Translations under genes and position numbers: made by a program
From: Halieaceae bacterium UBA5044
GTDB taxonomy: Bacteria > Pseudomonadota > Gammaproteobacteria > Pseudomonadales > Halieaceae
NCBI GenBank assembly: GCA_002416125.1
Contig: DIBU01000010.1
Span: 189,831 to 244,097 of the forward strand
Length of the DNA stretch: 54,267 nucleotides
Direction of reading: 5' to 3'
In this document: one piece after another, positions 52,592 through 54,267 of the stretch
Position numbering within the stretch: the first letter of the stretch is position 1
Layout of the letters: every line of letters starts with the position of its first letter
Notes under the pieces: generated by a model
Databases searched by the model: none
The model's input: the letters and a program-made list of their open reading frames with translations, nothing else
What the model was told of the DNA's origin: nothing

Positions 52592-52607
52592 TGTGAAGAG
52601 CATCACC
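52592..52607. promoter_or_regulatory. CRP-type site (one mismatch) upstream of the adhesin
   Basis: TGTGA-AGAGCA-TCACC matches the CRP core at 9 of 10 bases. Its centre is 123.5 bases before the adhesin ATG, against 126.5 for the perfect site before lapB. A one-mismatch site alone is expected once or twice by chance in a window this size, so support comes mainly from the matching position. TACAAT at 52634-52639 may be the -10. Confidence 0.45.
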
Positions 52608-52722
52608 TTTCCACGGCGGTTCTTGGCCTTTCGTACAATGCCGGCCATCGTCTGTTGTTTTACGATCAAGATGTTGGTCAATGCACGTGAATCGCGTGCC
52701 TACGGTTTCAGGAGAACACATC

Positions 52723-54267
52723 ATGGCAAGTCAGCCGATTGCAACAGTCGTCTCGGTTTCAGGCACCGCCTACGCGCGCCGCCCGGACGGGGACTTGCGA
52801 GAACTCCAGCCGGGTGATGTCCTGCTGGAAGGGGAGACGGTGGTCACGCCGAATGGCGGTGCGGTGGAACTGCTGCTGGAAGATGGCAGCACGCTGGCGG
52901 TGGCCGAAGTCCCCGAGTTGCTGCTGACGCGCGATATCGTGGCTGAGCGTGCCGCGACCGCCGATGAGAGCGCCGTCGAGGACGAGACGATAGAGGCCTT
53001 GCTGGCGAACCTGGACGGCGACGGCGATATTCTGGACGGCCTCGAGGCTCCGGCTGCCGGTGCCGAGGGCGGCGGCGTCAGTGAAGGGCACGGTTTCGTG
53101 CGCTTGGCCCGCATTGTTGAAAACACGGAAGAGTTCCATTCGGTTGCCGTCTTCACGCCTGACGAGAGCGTGCTGTTTGCCGAAGAGCCGGCCCTGCTGA
53201 CAGTCGATGCGGTTGATGATGCCGAAACGACGGAAGAGGGTGTGCCCGTAGTGATTTCCGTCAAGGACAATGATGTCTTTGTCGAAGGCTCCATCATTAC
53301 CAACGTCAGTCAACCGGCCAACGGTGGCGTGATAGTGAACGCCGACGGCACGGTCACCTATACCCCAAACGAAGGGTTTGTCGGTACCGACACGTTTACT
53401 TACACGGCGACGACGCCGGATGGCAATAACGGTGATACGGCGACGGTGACGGTCGTAGTGACAGCTGGGAGTCCATCGGCGCCACCGGTACCTCCGGTGC
53501 TGTCGGTGAGTGACGTTACGGTGGTGGAAGGTGATGTGGCCGAGGTGGTCATCAGTCTTTCAAAGCCGAGCGATACACCGGTGACCGTGCAATTCCAGAG
53601 CAGTGACGGGTCGGCAACAGTGATCGGTGGTGACTACGACCCCCAGTCCGGCACCATCACCTTCGCGCCGGGGACTACAAGCGTCACCGTGCAGTACCAG
53701 ACGAATGCAGATGCCCTGCAGGAAGGTACCGAGCAATTCACCGTGAACCTGAGCAACGCCGCCGGAGCGACTATCGGTGATGCACAGGGTGTTGTGACCA
53801 TTCTCGACGATTTTATCCCCGTCATTCGCATCAATGATGTGACCGTGACCGAAGGCCAGACGGCTGAATTGACCCTCAGCCTGTCAGGGCCCAGTGACCA
53901 GCCGGTGACTGTACAGTTCGCGACGGCAGATGGCAGCGCGACGGTGGTTGGCGGTGATTATGATGCCGAGACAGGGACCATCACCTTTGCACCCGGACAG
54001 ACAACGGCGACGGTGTCTGTCCAGACCAATGATGACAACCTGGAGGAAGCTACCGAGCGCTTCTTGGTGAATCTCAGCAATGCCACCGGCGCAACCATTG
54101 CGGATGCGCAGGGCACAGTGACTATCCTCGATGGCACTGAACCGCCACCGCCACCGCCACCGCCACCGCCACCGCCACCGCCACCGCCACCGCCACCGCC
54201 ACCGCCCGGCGACACTGAGCCGACGGCGAGCGATGGCGCGGCGACGACGGGTGACGCGACCCTGGGC
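52723..54267 (+). CDS. Giant LapA-type adhesin, N-terminal 515 residues (cut by window edge)
   Basis: The window contains only the start of a type I secreted adhesin. ATG 52723 follows AGGAGA. The retention module (residues 1-160: ATVVSVSGTAYARRPDG, LQPGDVLLEGETVVTPNGG, VELLLEDGSTLAVAE) plugs the outer-membrane pore. It contains PAAG at 110-113 (53050-53061), equivalent to the TAAG site (residues 107-110) where LapG releases LapA, followed by a GGG/EGHGFVRL segment. Then come one cadherin-like/VCBS-type domain (about 160-255), two near-identical Calx-beta domains (about 53497-53811 and 53821-54135) and a 22-proline linker. Export by LapBC is inferred. The C-terminal RTX part lies outside. Confidence 0.88.
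   Translation, partial: MASQPIATVVSVSGTAYARRPDGDLRELQPGDVLLEGETVVTPNGGAVELLLEDGSTLAVAEVPELLLTRDIVAERAATADESAVEDETIEALLANLDGDGDILDGLEAPAAGAEGGGVSEGHGFVRLARIVENTEEFHSVAVFTPDESVLFAEEPALLTVDAVDDAETTEEGVPVVISVKDNDVFVEGSIITNVSQPANGGVIVNADGTVTYTPNEGFVGTDTFTYTATTPDGNNGDTATVTVVVTAGSPSAPPVPPVLSVSDVTVVEGDVAEVVISLSKPSDTPVTVQFQSSDGSATVIGGDYDPQSGTITFAPGTTSVTVQYQTNADALQEGTEQFTVNLSNAAGATIGDAQGVVTILDDFIPVIRINDVTVTEGQTAELTLSLSGPSDQPVTVQFATADGSATVVGGDYDAETGTITFAPGQTTATVSVQTNDDNLEEATERFLVNLSNATGATIADAQGTVTILDGTEPPPPPPPPPPPPPPPPPPPPPPGDTEPTASDGAATTGDATLG
54142..54207. repeat. CCGCCA microsatellite coding for 22 prolines
   Basis: Eleven CCGCCA-type hexamers (last codon CCC) lie in frame in the adhesin, encoding a 22-residue polyproline linker after the second Calx-beta domain. 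The hexamer period keeps the frame, so slippage would change linker length without truncating the adhesin. Confidence 0.95.

Overview
The window looks like a chromosome segment of an aerobic, GC-rich marine-type gammaproteobacterium. The housekeeping genes (leuS, lnt-corC-ybeY-ybeZ-miaB, cmoA-cmoB, DUF1820, a fimT-pilVWXY1-pilE cluster) have gammaproteobacterial arrangements. The heme A synthase, cyanide-insensitive bd oxidase, TonB-dependent receptor and LapA-type adhesin would suit the OM60/NOR5 (Halieaceae) neighbourhood. That placement is an inference from gene content only. No rRNA, tRNA, insertion sequence or CRISPR array was recognised.

Layout. 1-5 kb: the 5' part of leuS, then a divergent pair made of an NsrR-like Rrf2 regulator and a CioAB-type terminal oxidase, with an easily missed 44-residue DUF2474 protein and a two-heme-site exported cytochrome. 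5-7.6 kb: two translationally coupled exported amidohydrolases, one of them without its metal-binding HxH. 7.7-13 kb: the lnt/corC/ybeY/ybeZ/miaB block on the minus strand. 13-17.4 kb: DUF1820, a PLP aminotransferase and a Lon-family protease preceded by a near-consensus heat-shock (sigma-32) promoter. 17.4-18 kb: 590 bases without a gene, made of four different repeat types. 18-21.5 kb: cmoBA, then a class IV aminotransferase paired with a sulfotransferase-like P-loop protein.

21.5-29.1 kb reads as a purine-nucleoside scavenging island: TonB-dependent receptor, exported NUP-family protein with nucleoside-phosphorylase-like motifs, exported deaminase-type amidohydrolase, exported cupin, NCS2 purine permease and a purine-type phosphoribosyltransferase. 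The proposed flow is outer-membrane uptake, periplasmic base release and deamination, inner-membrane import, then salvage. 29.1-38.5 kb: ordinary metabolism and membrane genes (pepD, aromatic/aspartate aminotransferase, uup, a BON-MscS channel, acetoacetyl-CoA synthetase, ctaA).

38.5-54.3 kb is a surface-attachment island. It holds the type I secretion genes lapB-lapC, a LuxR-type protein with a degenerate receiver, a complete minor-pilin/PilY1/PilE operon, a small secreted protein, a second Lnt-like N-acyltransferase, and the start of a giant adhesin with a retention module and a PAAG (LapG-type) cleavage site. CRP-type sites lie at almost the same distance (about 125 bases) upstream of lapB and of the adhesin, suggesting that transporter and cargo are co-regulated although 13 kb of pilus genes separate them. 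The adhesin runs off the right edge of the window.
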